A stretch of DNA of 64,000 bases from Arctopsyche grandis (GCF_051622035.1 NC_135357.1:37622691-37686690); one strand, 5' to 3'; counted from the stretch's first letter, positions 44,848 to 57,440 are shown. Translations and numbers: made by a program. Notes: generated by a model not told the origin, from the letters alone.

Positions 44848-46053
44848 ACAAACAATATATTTCGGATTTATTTCTCATGATTTACGAATATAGTTTTCAG
44901 TCGCGATTTTCTAATCTGAACGGCCATACAAAGTCTCATGGTCTACAGTATCGAGTAAAAAATAGATTCTTTGTCATGGCCCGGCATATTCATCACATAA
45001 TGCGTATGATGTTTTTAGCTGGGCAGGGATCGATCATCAACGTATGAAATAATAAAAATTAATCAGTAAGTATGTACGTTCATAGTGTGTATGAATTTCA
45101 CGTTCAAATCAATTTAATGAAGTAGTTCCGACGCCGTCGGAATTAGTCCGTTTTTTGCAATAGCATCCGAATACGTGCTTTTCATATGTCCGTATCATTG
45201 AAAAGTTTGTGATCTTGATTAAATATACAATTAGTGGATTTTAGTTCAACAAAATTGGAGACTAATAGTTGGCATATACTATTACAACTTCGATTCCATA
45301 GCTCTTAGTTTTATTACAAGCTTCATATTCGCTTTTTAGCGTCCATTTTTTCTTTATTTTAAATACAACATATTTCTACATAATTTCGAAGATGAAAGTA
45401 TTACCAATCATGATAATTTAAAAGCTAATAACGAGCCTTGTAAAAATTAGGATAATAAAGACAATCGGAAAAACGTGAAATTTAAATTAACAATATGCTT
45501 GAACACTAGACAGACAAACTGCGATGACAGTTGCCAGTATATCAAAAGGTTCTAAATTACTTTTTATATTTTCTAAATTATTTGAAGAGTAGTATTCATA
45601 TATCTCGAAGCGTTGAGCCTGTGATTGTTGAAAAGGTGTTAAATAATAAGATTTTGCATTTTGAACCGGCCACAAATGCATTAAAAAGTGTATTCAATTA
45701 TTTTAATGAATTAATTACAACAAAATGGTTGTGATCAATATCCGAGGTATTGCGATTTTAGTAAAATATGACACCAGCTGTATGGTTCCTGTAACGAATC
45801 ACGTAACTCGTTCAAGCACCATTTCTTCTAAACTATTTCCATAATGAACGGGTAAAAGGGATATGTGATCTTATAATATGTATATTGATATACATTTGAT
45901 TGGATTGACTATTTTAATTTTTTATTTTATCAGCATCCATTTGGATATTTGACGATTTTAACAATATTCCCATCCATTTCGAATTCAATACAATTTTTGA
46001 ATTGCAGTAACGAAAATAATGTCATGACCGAACAGACGTTTAAAAATATTGGT
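44848..46053. other. H3-1/H2A-2 tail-to-tail spacer
   Basis: AT-rich. The part at about 45070-45290 matches, inverted, 52960-53180 downstream of H3-2, at the same distance from the H3 stop codon, so the H3 duplication includes at least 480 bp of 3' flank. A short inverted repeat TTCCGAC/GTCGGAA lies near 45126-45142. The last 120 bases match the H2A-1 3' flank. Confidence 0.65.
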
Positions 46054-46069
46054 GGCCCTGAAAAGGGCC
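46054..46069 (-). terminator. Histone 3' stem-loop, H2A-2
   Basis: GGCCCTTTTCAGGGCC on the minus strand, 33 bases past the stop codon. Confidence 0.95.
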
Positions 46070-46102
46070 GTTTTTGATGTAGAAAACAGACTTGTTTATC
46101 GT

Positions 46103-46528
<426 letters not shown>

Positions 46529-46555
46529 CTAGCGCACGGTGCGAGAGACGGCGAG

Positions 46556-46590
46556 CGAATGACAAAAATTTGGATCCGCGTGTATTTATC
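46556..46590 (-). promoter_or_regulatory. H2A-2 core promoter
   Basis: GATAAATA and TCATTCG 28 bases apart on the minus strand, as for H2A-1. Confidence 0.8.
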
Positions 46591-46867
46591 AACACGACCG
46601 CAACGTACACGCGTTTGTGCAATACAGACACATCTGCCGTCGACGCGGAGGGGCGAAGTAACGATAACGAAAATTTTGCAGTTTGAAGCTCTCATTTCTC
46701 GCCCACGCACTTGCAGTGAACGGTCGTGCTCCGCAAAAACCAGCCGTGTCGCCGCAACAGCTACCTGCGCCGGTCATACTGTCGCAACCGCCAGAACCCA
46801 AAACATCAACCGAGTCGTCACAGCTACACATTCTAGCTGACGTCACTACTCGCTACCGGCATCAACC

Positions 46868-48550
46868 ATGTCGGTAGCGACGTCGACGGACAGCGAAGGG
46901 AGCTCCCGGAGGAGCTCCGACAGCGAATACACCAGTGACGCCAGCAATGACAGCTCCAACAGAACTAAGGCTGTCATAAAAAAACTTAGAGCTCAAAACA
47001 ATGAGCTGAAGGAGCGACTCTCCGCTCTCGAGAGTGCTTTCGAGGAAGCACGTGATGCCTATACGGCAGACCGCTTGGCTTTCGTAGCCGACAGGGCTGC
47101 ATTACTCCAGCAGCTGAAGGACAAGGAGACTCCAGCAAAACAGCAGTCCGAGAAGTCTGCCACAGCCACGCCCCCCCCCACACCTCCAGCAATGGTGAAG
47201 AAGCGCCGTCTGGAATCATCTATCCCGCAGCCGCTACCACGTAGCACCACGCCCCCACCCCGCCCCGCTTCACCCATGCAAGTGGATAGCCCGGGGAAAA
47301 AAGAAAAAGTCAAAGGTAAGTCCACACCTACCCCACATATTCAAACTCCTCACAAAGTCGAGGAGAAGTCTCGCCCAGTTGGCATCAGGCGAATTGATGC
47401 CAACACACAACGCCGACTTTCACAACTCAACACGCCAACGCCAACAACAACACACACCCGCTCTAAACCACTCACTCAATTGACAGCCCCTAGCGCTTCA
47501 TCCTCAACACCCCCCACCCCCTCAGTCCCCGCTCCACCTACAACTCGTGCCGCAACCCCCGCACCACCGGCGACTCGCCCCGCCCCATCAAGTTCGAGCG
47601 CAGCCCCCAGAGCAGCTCCAATTGCCACAAACGCCAAACCCAAGGTAGCCCCGGTTTTCCTCAAAAAGCCCTCTGACTACCCAACCGTTTACCGCAAACT
47701 CAAGGGGCGAAATCTGAAATTTGAATCTGTCTACAACAGTAGCACCGCCAAAATCACCCCCCTTACCATTGCCGATTACCGAGACATCACGAAATTTCTT
47801 GAAACAGAGAAATTCCAATTCTACGCCCATCCCCTAACTGAGGACAAACCTCTAAAAATTGTCATTCGAGGCATTAATCCCAGCTTCACTGAAACTGAAG
47901 TCCTCGAAGAAATAATTCACCTTGGCTACAAAGCCACTAAAGCCACCGTCATGAAATCACGACGTGACAAGCGCAACATGCCCATGTTCACAGTCGAGAC
48001 CACACGTGACGAAGAGGGGAAGAAATTGTTCAACCTCTCCAGCATCTTCGGACAACAGGTTCGTACTGAATCGCTCCGTCGCGGAGACACTGTACCCCAG
48101 TGTCACCGCTGCCAGGGCTTCGGACACGGCTCCTATAACTGTCACATTGACCCCCTATGCATTAAATGCGCAGGCTCACACTTGACCACCCAGTGCGACT
48201 CCAATATTACTACCCCAGTCTGTACTAGTTGCAATGGTGCACACGTTTCCAGCTATAGAGGCTGCATCCTCAACCCTAACAACAAGAGCAAGAAAAGCAC
48301 CCGCCAACCCCGAAACCCCACACCCCCCCAACCTCCAAAACCACACCACCCACATTACTCATATTCTCAATCAAACTTCCCGCCTCTAATTTCCACCACC
48401 CCAGACCCCCTGCCTAAAATAGTAGCCCTCCCTAAACAAACCAAAACAATCCAGAACCAAAACTCAACACCCTGGACGACTGAAAGCTTCAACCATATGC
48501 AGACGATGATGTCGACCATCCTAGCCCTACTTACACAACAACAAAAATGA
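46868..48550 (+). CDS. LINE J2 ORF1: Gag-like nucleic-acid-binding protein
   Basis: 560 residues. A Ser-rich N-terminus is followed by a coiled coil (about 30-90: KKLRAQNNELKERLSALESA), a Pro/Thr/Ala-rich linker to about 255, a PRE_C2HC-like domain at about 270-340, and three CCHC knuckles from about 411 (CHRCQGFGHGSYNC, CIKCAGSHLTTQC, CTSCNGAHVSSYRGC). The tail is Pro/Gln-rich. The family forms ribonucleoprotein with the element RNA. This is the intact counterpart of the frameshifted J1 ORF1, 7 residues shorter in the coiled coil. Confidence 0.95.
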   Translation: MSVATSTDSEGSSRRSSDSEYTSDASNDSSNRTKAVIKKLRAQNNELKERLSALESAFEEARDAYTADRLAFVADRAALLQQLKDKETPAKQQSEKSATATPPPTPPAMVKKRRLESSIPQPLPRSTTPPPRPASPMQVDSPGKKEKVKGKSTPTPHIQTPHKVEEKSRPVGIRRIDANTQRRLSQLNTPTPTTTHTRSKPLTQLTAPSASSSTPPTPSVPAPPTTRAATPAPPATRPAPSSSSAAPRAAPIATNAKPKVAPVFLKKPSDYPTVYRKLKGRNLKFESVYNSSTAKITPLTIADYRDITKFLETEKFQFYAHPLTEDKPLKIVIRGINPSFTETEVLEEIIHLGYKATKATVMKSRRDKRNMPMFTVETTRDEEGKKLFNLSSIFGQQVRTESLRRGDTVPQCHRCQGFGHGSYNCHIDPLCIKCAGSHLTTQCDSNITTPVCTSCNGAHVSSYRGCILNPNNKSKKSTRQPRNPTPPQPPKPHHPHYSYSQSNFPPLISTTPDPLPKIVALPKQTKTIQNQNSTPWTTESFNHMQTMMSTILALLTQQQK

Positions 48551-51240
48551 CTCGATACCTCAAGATCGTTTACTGGAACGCTTGCAGCATACTCAGCAAG
48601 CGGGTCGAATTCGAGCAATTCTTGCTCCAACACTCTATTGATATCGCACTAGTAAACGAAACTTGGCTCAAACCTGGCAATCGACTACACTTCCCAAACT
48701 ACACTACATACAGAAACGACAGAATAGGCAAAGCCGCCGGCGGCACTGCCATATTCATCAAACACACAATTCAACACAACTTGGCCCCGCGGCCGATCAC
48801 CACAGGGATAGAACTGACATCGGTAGAAGTCTGGACTAACACTGGCACCCCACTCATCCTCCACGCAGTTTACAACCCACCGAAACAACACTTACTCACC
48901 ACAGACTTGGACAAAATATTCAACACTAACAAAGCCACCATTGCCGCAGGCGACCTTAACGCCAAACATTCCAGATGGAACAGTCAAGCCACTAACAAAA
49001 ATGGGAAAACTCTCCTAAGTTATTCCCAACTCTCAAACCCAAAAGTCTCCGTTACGGCCCCAGACGAACCCACAAGAATCCCCACTAACTTCAAAGGCAG
49101 ACCTGATATCTTAGACATCGTTCTAACTCAAAATTTTCCAGGTGCGCAGTCCTTGACTGTAGTAAATGATCTCTCTTCCGACCATCACCCGGTCATACTA
49201 GAACTCACCAACACCCCCGTAACTATAAACCCCATCCTCCGCAGTACCATATCTTGGGAGAAATTCTCAACTCTCCTTCATCACACCGTCACTTACCCCC
49301 ACTCGATTCACACCACCCAAGATATAGACTCTGCTATTAACGTACTCACTGACGAAATACAGTCAGCCCTTGAAGCCAGCACCACCAGCACACCCCACTC
49401 TCCCCTGCACCCGCAAGCTTTACCCCCCGACATTCGCGATCTTATTCGCCTTAAGAATAGAGCTAGGAAGGCATTCCAAAGGAACAAGGACCCAATCCTC
49501 AAACAGCGAATGAACAGACTTCAACAAGACGTTAAAAACGCCTTGTGGCAACTACGAAACGACAACTGGGATACCAAACTCAGAGCGCTAGAAGACGGAC
49601 ATAACGGTTTCTGGAAACTGTCAAAAATCTTCAGAAGCAACGGCAATAGGATCGACAGGATCAAAGTTGGAGACAAGTTTGTCTACTCCACCGCCGATAA
49701 AGCGGAAGCCCTAGCTGACAGTCTCCAGGACCAATTTTCTCTCTCAAACTCTAACCTGCAAAGCGACTTTTGCCAAATGGTTGAAAGCTCCGTCAATAGC
49801 TACCTCGAAAACCCAGCCCCAGTACCCATTGTCGCCACCTCGCCGCTTGAAGTCCTAAACATCATCAAAACCATCGCTGCCAAAAAGGCCCCTGGCCCTG
49901 ACGGAATTTCCAACAAAGCTCTAAAAGAACTCCCTCAAAAAGCCATCGCTGCACTCACAGCTATACTAAATGCCACCAACAGAATCTGCTACTTTCCGAG
50001 TCAATGGAAACTCGCCAATGTCATTCTCATCAGAAAACCCTACTCGAACCCCTCCCTCGCAACAAGCTACCGACCCATCAGCTTACTATCCTCACTGAGT
50101 AAGATCCTGGAACGGATCTTAATCTCAAATCTCAATAGCGAGATCACAAAAATTGACCTTCTTCCCAAAACACAATTTGGCTTTAGACCCCAACATTCTG
50201 CCGTTCACCAGATTCACAGAGTCGTTGAAACCGTGATAGACGGCTTCGACCGCAACATGTCTACTGGAGCAATCTTCCTAGACATTTCCAAAGCCTTCGA
50301 TAAAGTTTGGCACTCTGGCCTCCTTTACAAAATGATTGCTGCCAACATCACTCCCCACTCAATACGATCTATCGCATCCTTCCTAAGGGAAAGGAAATTT
50401 CAGGTCAAACTCAAGGACCACATATCAACCCAGCGAGGCATCTCCGCTGGGGTACCCCAAGGCTCCATCCTCGGCCCCACGCTATTCAACCTGTACACAC
50501 ACGACATACCCACTCCTACACATAGGTACACAAACATCGCACAGTATGCCGATGACACTGCCATCTTAGCGAGCTCCGTCAGCCCCAAGGGTGTCTCGCT
50601 CGCCCTCCAGAAGTACTCGGACCAACTGGTAGCGTGGTACGATAAATGGCTGATGAAAATCAACCCGGACAAAAGTCAGGCAATATTCTTCTCCAGACGT
50701 AAAAAACGGTGCAAACCAGCCAAGCCAGTAATTATAAACGACCAACCAGTCAACTGGACCACGTCTACTCGCTACCTGGGGGTAATAATCGACCGCAAAT
50801 TAACCTGGAAACCCCACATCACTAACGCGGTGCGTAGAGCTAGGGCAGTTGCGTCAAAGCTTTACCCACTATGCAAACCAAACAGCAAACTCTCGCTTAA
50901 AAACAAGTGCTTGCTGTATAAATCCATCATCCGCCCACAAATCACGTACGCGAGCCCCGTGTGGGCTCACACTACCATCTCCAACAGATCCATACTCAGA
51001 CTGCAGACAGTACAAAACAAATTCTTGCGTGCCGCGGGCAACTACGACTGGTACACAAGAAACACTATAATTCACAATGACCTAAACATTGACTACCTTG
51101 ACAAACACGTACACAAACTTGCCGTAAACTACTTCAAGTCTCTCGGCAAGGTAGACAATCCCTTAATAAATTCCCTCAGCAAGACTAAAATAATAATTAA
51201 CCAAAGGCCCATCGACATTCTGAAGATGGGTATAGGCTAA
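48547..51240 (+). CDS. LINE J2 ORF2: endonuclease and reverse transcriptase
   Basis: 897 residues beginning in the ATGA overlap with the ORF1 stop. Endonuclease at 1-220 with ETWL, GDLNAKH and SDHHPV; reverse transcriptase at about 440-740 with SYRPISLLSSLSKILERI, GVPQGSILGP and YADDTAIL near 666. No RNase H domain is seen, usual for Jockey. It should nick target DNA and prime reverse transcription there. It is nearly identical to J1. Confidence 0.96.
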   Translation: MTRYLKIVYWNACSILSKRVEFEQFLLQHSIDIALVNETWLKPGNRLHFPNYTTYRNDRIGKAAGGTAIFIKHTIQHNLAPRPITTGIELTSVEVWTNTGTPLILHAVYNPPKQHLLTTDLDKIFNTNKATIAAGDLNAKHSRWNSQATNKNGKTLLSYSQLSNPKVSVTAPDEPTRIPTNFKGRPDILDIVLTQNFPGAQSLTVVNDLSSDHHPVILELTNTPVTINPILRSTISWEKFSTLLHHTVTYPHSIHTTQDIDSAINVLTDEIQSALEASTTSTPHSPLHPQALPPDIRDLIRLKNRARKAFQRNKDPILKQRMNRLQQDVKNALWQLRNDNWDTKLRALEDGHNGFWKLSKIFRSNGNRIDRIKVGDKFVYSTADKAEALADSLQDQFSLSNSNLQSDFCQMVESSVNSYLENPAPVPIVATSPLEVLNIIKTIAAKKAPGPDGISNKALKELPQKAIAALTAILNATNRICYFPSQWKLANVILIRKPYSNPSLATSYRPISLLSSLSKILERILISNLNSEITKIDLLPKTQFGFRPQHSAVHQIHRVVETVIDGFDRNMSTGAIFLDISKAFDKVWHSGLLYKMIAANITPHSIRSIASFLRERKFQVKLKDHISTQRGISAGVPQGSILGPTLFNLYTHDIPTPTHRYTNIAQYADDTAILASSVSPKGVSLALQKYSDQLVAWYDKWLMKINPDKSQAIFFSRRKKRCKPAKPVIINDQPVNWTTSTRYLGVIIDRKLTWKPHITNAVRRARAVASKLYPLCKPNSKLSLKNKCLLYKSIIRPQITYASPVWAHTTISNRSILRLQTVQNKFLRAAGNYDWYTRNTIIHNDLNIDYLDKHVHKLAVNYFKSLGKVDNPLINSLSKTKIIINQRPIDILKMGIG

Positions 51241-51579
51241 AATTAGCATCCATTTAACTAACCAGACTCAACCACCTCCAAACGGTCCATACCCGTTAAC
51301 CACCCACTAACACACTAACCCCGACAGTATCCCACAGATGTTGCACTAATTTTGCTTAGTGTTCCAGATCGACAAACACTCCACAAGCGAGCAGCCGCCA
51401 GCCCGCACCACAAACATCACCGAGAGTCCGATCCCATACAACTCGTTCGATAGATAGGTTAAGGGAGTGTCACTACCCTATAAACTATCGTTAAAACGCA
51501 GCCACAAAGAAGAAGTTGAAGCTCATTCTGAAGCGTTCTCTCGTATTGTCAGCGTCCCTTTGGATCACTGCGATACACG

Positions 51580-51960
51580 ATGCCGCCCAAGACTAGTGGA
51601 AAGGCCGCCAAGAAATCTGGGGGCAAAGCCCAGAAGAACATCTCCAAGGGGGATGGAAAAAAGAAGAACAAGCGCAGGAGGAAGGAGAGTTACGCCATCT
51701 ACATCTACAAGGTGTTGAAGCAGGTGCACCCCGACACCGGCATCTCGTCGAAGGCGATGAGCATCATGAACAGCTTCGTCAACGACATCTTCGAGCGCAT
51801 CGCAGCCGAGGCTTCTCGTCTCGCCCACTACAACAAGCGCTCCACCATCACTTCTCGCGAAATCCAGACTGCAGTCCGTCTCCTGCTTCCAGGAGAGTTG
51901 GCCAAGCACGCCGTCTCTGAAGGCACCAAAGCCGTCACCAAGTACACCAGCTCCAAGTAG
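51580..51960 (+). CDS. H2B: Histone H2B, copy 2
   Basis: 126-residue canonical H2B, like copy 1 but with Thr at residue 5 ([10 protein letters not shown]), the more usual insect sequence. LINE J2 ends 64 bases upstream of the ATG, just before the presumed initiator ATTCTG (51525-51530). The sequence upstream of the transcription start has therefore been replaced by LINE 3' UTR, as hAT did at copy 1. Both H2B genes in this window have lost their own promoters while both H2A partners kept theirs. Confidence 0.97.
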   Translation: MPPKTSGKAAKKSGGKAQKNISKGDGKKKNKRRRKESYAIYIYKVLKQVHPDTGISSKAMSIMNSFVNDIFERIAAEASRLAHYNKRSTITSREIQTAVRLLLPGELAKHAVSEGTKAVTKYTSSK

Positions 51961-51993
51961 ACGCCAACGTTCTAACGTTGAAGAACATCAAAA

Positions 51994-52009
51994 GGCCCTT
52001 TTCAGGGCC
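51994..52009 (+). terminator. Histone 3' stem-loop, H2B-2
   Basis: GGCCCTTTTCAGGGCC, 33 bases after the stop codon, with flanks like H2B-1. Confidence 0.95.
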
Positions 52010-52486
52010 ACCAATGCTCTTTACAAATAAAAATTTGGTTTAAAATGAACAGTTTCATCATTTGCATATTGGTATTTTTATACTGCACTCATTGGTGTAA
52101 TATGGCGATTAACAGTCCCAACTACCTCCTTTTTTATTTGTTTTATTTTAACATGATAATGCCACTCAGCTTAGTTTTTTCATTAAGTAGTTTCAAGTGC
52201 TGTTATCTTTTTTTAGGTGTACAACGTTTTTTTGCAGTTTTTTACCTGACTAATTTATACATTGTGGTCAACACGATAATTCAACTAAATAATAAAGGTG
52301 CGGAAGCGTGTTTTTTTCCAGGAAAGGGCAAATTACTAAGCAAAATTAAAGTGTGCGAAACAAACTAATGCCCTCAGCTTATGCACATATAGACATATAC
52401 ATGGACAAATTCCATTTCATATCATTGCAGATCAAGAAATGCTACTGATAGCGTGAGTTTTCATCGATTTACATGCGTTTATTGTA
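52010..52486. other. H2B-2 3' spacer
   Basis: AT-rich. It is homologous in patches to 27461-28250 of unit 1 but shorter. A T-rich 107-codon frame here looks random. Confidence 0.55.
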
Positions 52487-52495
52487 ATGTGATTT

Positions 52496-52576
52496 TTTCT
52501 TCTTTTTTGTGGCTGCGTTTTATCGATAGTTTATAGGGTAGTGACACTCCCTTAACCTATCTATCGAACGTGTTGT
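52496..52576 (-). mobile_element. 81-bp LINE 3' end, A-type
   Basis: Only the extreme 3' UTR of an A-type Jockey LINE (plus-strand view GTGGCTGCGTTTTATCGATAG), extremely 5'-truncated. It is flanked by a 9-bp duplication ATGTGATTT (52487-52495 and 52577-52585), so it is a separate insertion event. Confidence 0.88.
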
Positions 52577-52615
52577 ATGTGATTTCAAACGAAACCGATT
52601 CGTTTATTAAAGTCC

Positions 52616-52630
52616 GGTAGCCCTGAAAAG
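52616..52630 (-). pseudogene. Remnant of H1 3' end in histone unit 2
   Basis: Plus-strand GGTAGCCCTGAAAAG is the H1-specific stem-loop (compare 28276-28290), cut off after the loop. No H1 coding sequence follows: within 70 bases the sequence matches the H4 3' flank instead. The whole H1 gene and the H1-H4 spacer have been lost from unit 2. Confidence 0.8.
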
Positions 52631-52815
52631 TTGTTCGTTCACCAAAGTAAACAAAGATGAAACAAATATTGCCCACATGGTTAATGTACGCAAGGCAGTA
52701 GTTCAAATAATAAATTTTATAAAGCGTAATTATGTATTTGTTATACAAATGTCGAATATATACATATGTAGCTCAGATGAAAGTTTAAAACCGAAAACTT
52801 TGTAAATGGTTTGGT

Positions 52816-52896
52816 GGCTCTGAAAAGGGCCTTTTTTATTGACGATGTCGATTAATTAGTTTACCGCCGAATCCGTAGAGGGTGCGACCTTGTCTC
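52816..52896 (-). pseudogene. Truncated histone H4 in unit 2
   Basis: Contains an H4-type stem-loop with one mismatch (52816-52831), then the last 11-12 codons of H4 ([11 protein letters not shown], about 52863-52896) with one base missing at the stop codon. Homology then decays and is replaced, by about 52920, with the 3' flank of H3-2. The 3' flank matches H4-1 closely. It is a dead gene end at the breakpoint of an inverted H4/H3 segment. Confidence 0.88.
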
Positions 52897-53394
52897 ACAG
52901 CATAAGAACCAATGATTTTGACTCATTTTTTTTACATTTTCTTTAATTAATAGTATGTCCATACATGCTAACTATTAAGTCTCCAATTTTGTCGAAGTAA
53001 ATCTAATAAATTTATAACCAATCCATAAAAATTATGAATTTGAATGACACGTAATGTGTAACGTTCGGATGTGTTAATGAAATAAACCTTTTGACTTTTT
53101 CGAATGTCTACTTCGTTAAACTGTTTTGAATGTGTGAATAATTCATACACATACACTATGAATGTAGTTACTGACCTTTATACGCTGATAATCGACCTTA
53201 CTAAATCATTTTGGGTTTCATCAAGAAAGTCGGAAAAAGTCGGAGCCAGTAAATTTTAATCTGAAATTACAGCCCTGCCAAAAATATTAGATATGTGAGA
53301 AGGCGTCGAGTAGGCAGGTACAAAAAATTTTGTCATTGTTGATTAGAAAAATATTTGTAAATGGTGAGAAATAAATCCGAAATATATTTGTTGT
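52897..53394. other. H3-2 3' flank
   Basis: AT-rich. The part at 52960-53180 is the inverted homologue of 45070-45290 beside H3-1. No gene is seen. Confidence 0.6.
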
Positions 53395-53410
53395 GGCCCT
53401 GAAAAGGGCC
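53395..53410 (-). terminator. Histone 3' stem-loop, H3-2
   Basis: GGCCCTTTTCAGGGCC on the minus strand, 29 bases past the stop codon. Confidence 0.95.
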
Positions 53411-53439
53411 GTTTTTATTAATAGTAGGTGAGTAGATAT

Positions 53440-54426
<987 letters not shown>

Positions 54427-54430
54427 ATAT

Positions 54431-54727
54431 TGAAGAGTATTCAAAGGTAAGTGGAGTCAGGTCGAGGTACAAGAAAACACGCAGGCAGGTTCCAAGTCTT
54501 TATTGCTGCTCGTCCGGTGGAGGTCAGGATCCGAATCCCACCGATCGAGAGCGTACCGTTCTTATATCATAGAGCGCTCAGCGCATACACGTTTATGACA
54601 CGTCAACAAGTACAGTCATTGGTCAAGGAGTCGGGTGTAGCCATTGGCCACAACGCCCGACTCCACCATTGGTCGGCGTCACCATGACGTCACCGGTCCA
54701 CGGGGCGTCTCCCTATGCAACGCTACA
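54431..54727 (-). repeat. 3' LTR, family C copy 2
   Basis: 297-bp LTR in reverse orientation (3' LTR in the element's own sense). It looks identical to the partner at 55921. Confidence 0.93.
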
Positions 54728-55920
54728 CAACCCCCCTCTTAAGAGAGATCGTCCCGATCGACCCACCAATTTACACCTTAATTTACACATTAATTTACAC
54801 ATTAATTTACACATTAATTTACACATTAATTTACAATTACAAAACAGTTACACATAATTACAGTTGCATGAACTTATTCATCTATACGTCGACTTATTAT
54901 CTGGTGTTTCTTCCGTTTAAATGCCAACGTGGTCGGTCCATCTCGCACGTGTCACCAACGTCCAACTTCGTCTCGACAGCTTCGTCTTCTTCCATCATGT
55001 TGGTTCCAGCATCACAACTGCAAAACCAAACGTTCAACCCAGAACGCGCACCCGTGCTCATGACCCTGAAGAGAGGCTTCGTCCCTGGAAATCTACGCAG
55101 TGAACCCCGTCGAGGTACCGCCAACATTTAGCGTCTCTGCTAAATGTGCCTCTGCCGTTGCATTGTTTACGAAACGAAACCCATTTCATTTCGTGGAAGT
55201 AGCGACACTAACGCGATGATTCATGCCTTCGTACTGCGAATGCTGTGTAGCTGGTGACGACTCCTTCTGAACGGTCTCTCGCCCTTGAAATATCTCCCCA
55301 TGTTGAAAACAGTGGACGCAGATCAACAACCATCGATCGCTGCGCTGAATTTCGATGACATCGAGTATTGAATGTAGACATTACGGGAGCGGTGGTGAAC
55401 TCGTAATCGACGTATCCCATTCTACGTCGCAACAGCTCCTTTTCTGACGACGACATCACCAAAAGTCGTCGTCGACCCGGCTGGCTGCTAGTCTTCGATA
55501 AGTTCGACGATCGTAGCCCGGTGCACTGCTTCTGGTTGACCCTGGCTCTCGTTCTCCGGATGACTCCGCTTCTGCTGGTTGCCTTTCCCTGCAACCTTCC
55601 GGGGTGGTCCTCTCTCGCCTTCGGCAGCATGACGCAATCCAGTTTTGATAGCGCGTGTGTGGAACGCCATCCTGGCTTCTAGGCGCCAAATGACAACACG
55701 CATCAACCCAATTGAATGAGCTGAGAGCTCGTCGCAGTGAGAACTGCGTTTTTCTCGTAGAAGGCGTGAATTGGCATCTCCAGCTCCCGCAAGCAGCATC
55801 TCGATCGCCGCTATGCTCGTTTCCGATTCGGCTCCATGTCTTCCGGCGGCGATGAAGACCTCGAATCCGCACCTTTGTGGCTCCTTGTCCCAACCATATA
55901 GATCCCACTTCTGACACCAG

Positions 55921-56217
55921 TGAAGAGTATTCAAAGGTAAGTGGAGTCAGGTCGAGGTACAAGAAAACACGCAGGCAGGTTCCAAGTCTTTATTGCTGCT
56001 CGTCCGGTGGAGGTCAGGATCCGAATCCCACCGATCGAGAGCGTACCGTTCTTATATCATAGAGCGCTCAGCGCATACACGTTTATGACACGTCAACAAG
56101 TACAGTCATTGGTCAAGGAGTCGGGTGTAGCCATTGGCCACAACGCCCGACTCCACCATTGGTCGGCGTCACCATGACGTCACCGGTCCACGGGGCGTCT
56201 CCCTATGCAACGCTACA
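55921..56217 (-). repeat. 5' LTR, family C copy 2
   Basis: 297-bp LTR in reverse orientation; the tRNA-Leu-like primer site lies just left of it near 55902-55919. Confidence 0.93.
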
Positions 56218-56221
56218 ATAT

Positions 56222-57440
56222 GATCGTAGCACGCCGTACAATAAGCCAATAGGATAATATGGGGAAATGAATTACGCCCAAAAATATCCTTCGTGTAGTA
56301 TGATATTGGTATTGGGGCTTCCAAATATTCTTCAAATGAATTATTCGAATATTAAAATCGTGAAATATTCTAGTATTCAAATACATTTGAAAAATTATAT
56401 GAATTTTTAGATTTTTGAAAAAAAATAACCATTTTTTTACTGTAAATATTAATAAGAATAGTGATTAAAATTTATAACTTTCATATTTAAATAGTTCTCA
56501 CCTTGATTTATCCGATATGATGCTATTACTGATTGTTACATAAATAAACTATGAAAAAGTTTATCAACAACATAATCACCAGCACACCACTTAACGAACT
56601 TCACTTCACAAAAGCTTAGAACAGACTGATTGTGGAGCACTATCGGATCCAGGTAATGGTCACGGGCATAGGAGGCATTTTGAAATCGAACATTATAAAT
56701 GGTTAAAAAAACAAATGGGAATTACCATCTCTTTATACCTGTTCAAATTTTCGTGCAGTACATCGATTGTCGACGACACAGTTGTTTAAATCAGCTCTTG
56801 CTTAAAGCAATTGGCCATAAATTATAAGGATTTATTTTTTTGCATAGATACACTTTTAAAAGTTAAACTGAAGATTAGCGGCGATAGCCGCGGAACGGCC
56901 ACTTTTATTTTGCAAGGTTAGTCCATCTACCTGAAAGGGTCGAGCATATTTTTTTATTTGAATAATGCTACAGACATTTCAAAACAGCAATTTAGAAAGC
57001 AATTTTAGTTACAGGAAAAATTACGAAATGGAATGGCTTAACAAATATCGTACTTTCGCTTGGTTACAAATCGGTCAAATTTGCAATCGCATAATTCTCA
57101 ATTGAATTAGAAATAATTAAATGTATCAGTATCTATCAATATTTTGTATTATTAAAATTGGGATATGTAAATAATATACGATTTTTTTTTTTTTGTTAAA
57201 TATAAAAATACCACAAACGAAGAGTTTGCTTTTCAAAATGCACATTATACATTAACACGATATGATTGAAGAAACAAACAAACGATTGGTATGTCCTTAT
57301 TCTTATTCTCTTCACGCCCAATAAGACCCGATAGATGTAAATAATTGAATTTAGTGCGTTGAAAAGATCGCACGGTGAAATAACCGAGAATATTTCAGCT
57401 CGCAACAAAAACTTGGGTGTACGATCCCTGACCGTATTAC
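56222..57440. other. AT-rich H3-2/H4-2 intergenic, right part
   Basis: AT-rich with a few GC-richer patches (for example near 56880). No reading frame, RNA gene or known repeat is recognised. Confidence 0.5.

Larger units (their letters stand above)
46692..51515 (+). mobile_element. Jockey-clade LINE J2, full length, A-type
   Basis: 4824-bp element on the plus strand in the H2A-2/H2B-2 promoter. The 9-bp duplication TTGAAGCTC lies at 46683-46691 and 51516-51524, the right copy directly followed by ATTCTG, the presumed H2B initiator. The 5' end reads TCATTTCTCGCCC and the 3' end GCCACAAAGAAGAAG. Both ORFs are open, so the copy looks complete. It points the same way as H2B-2. Confidence 0.95.
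54431..56217 (-). mobile_element. Non-autonomous LTR element, family C copy 2
   Basis: 1787 bp on the minus strand with 297-bp LTRs at 54431-54727 and 55921-56217. The target duplication is ATAT (54427-54430 and 56218-56221). It is the same length as copy 1 and identical to it wherever I compared, including the 12-bp tandem array and every chance reading frame. It lies between H3-2 and H4-2. It lacks pol and depends on a related element. Confidence 0.94.
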
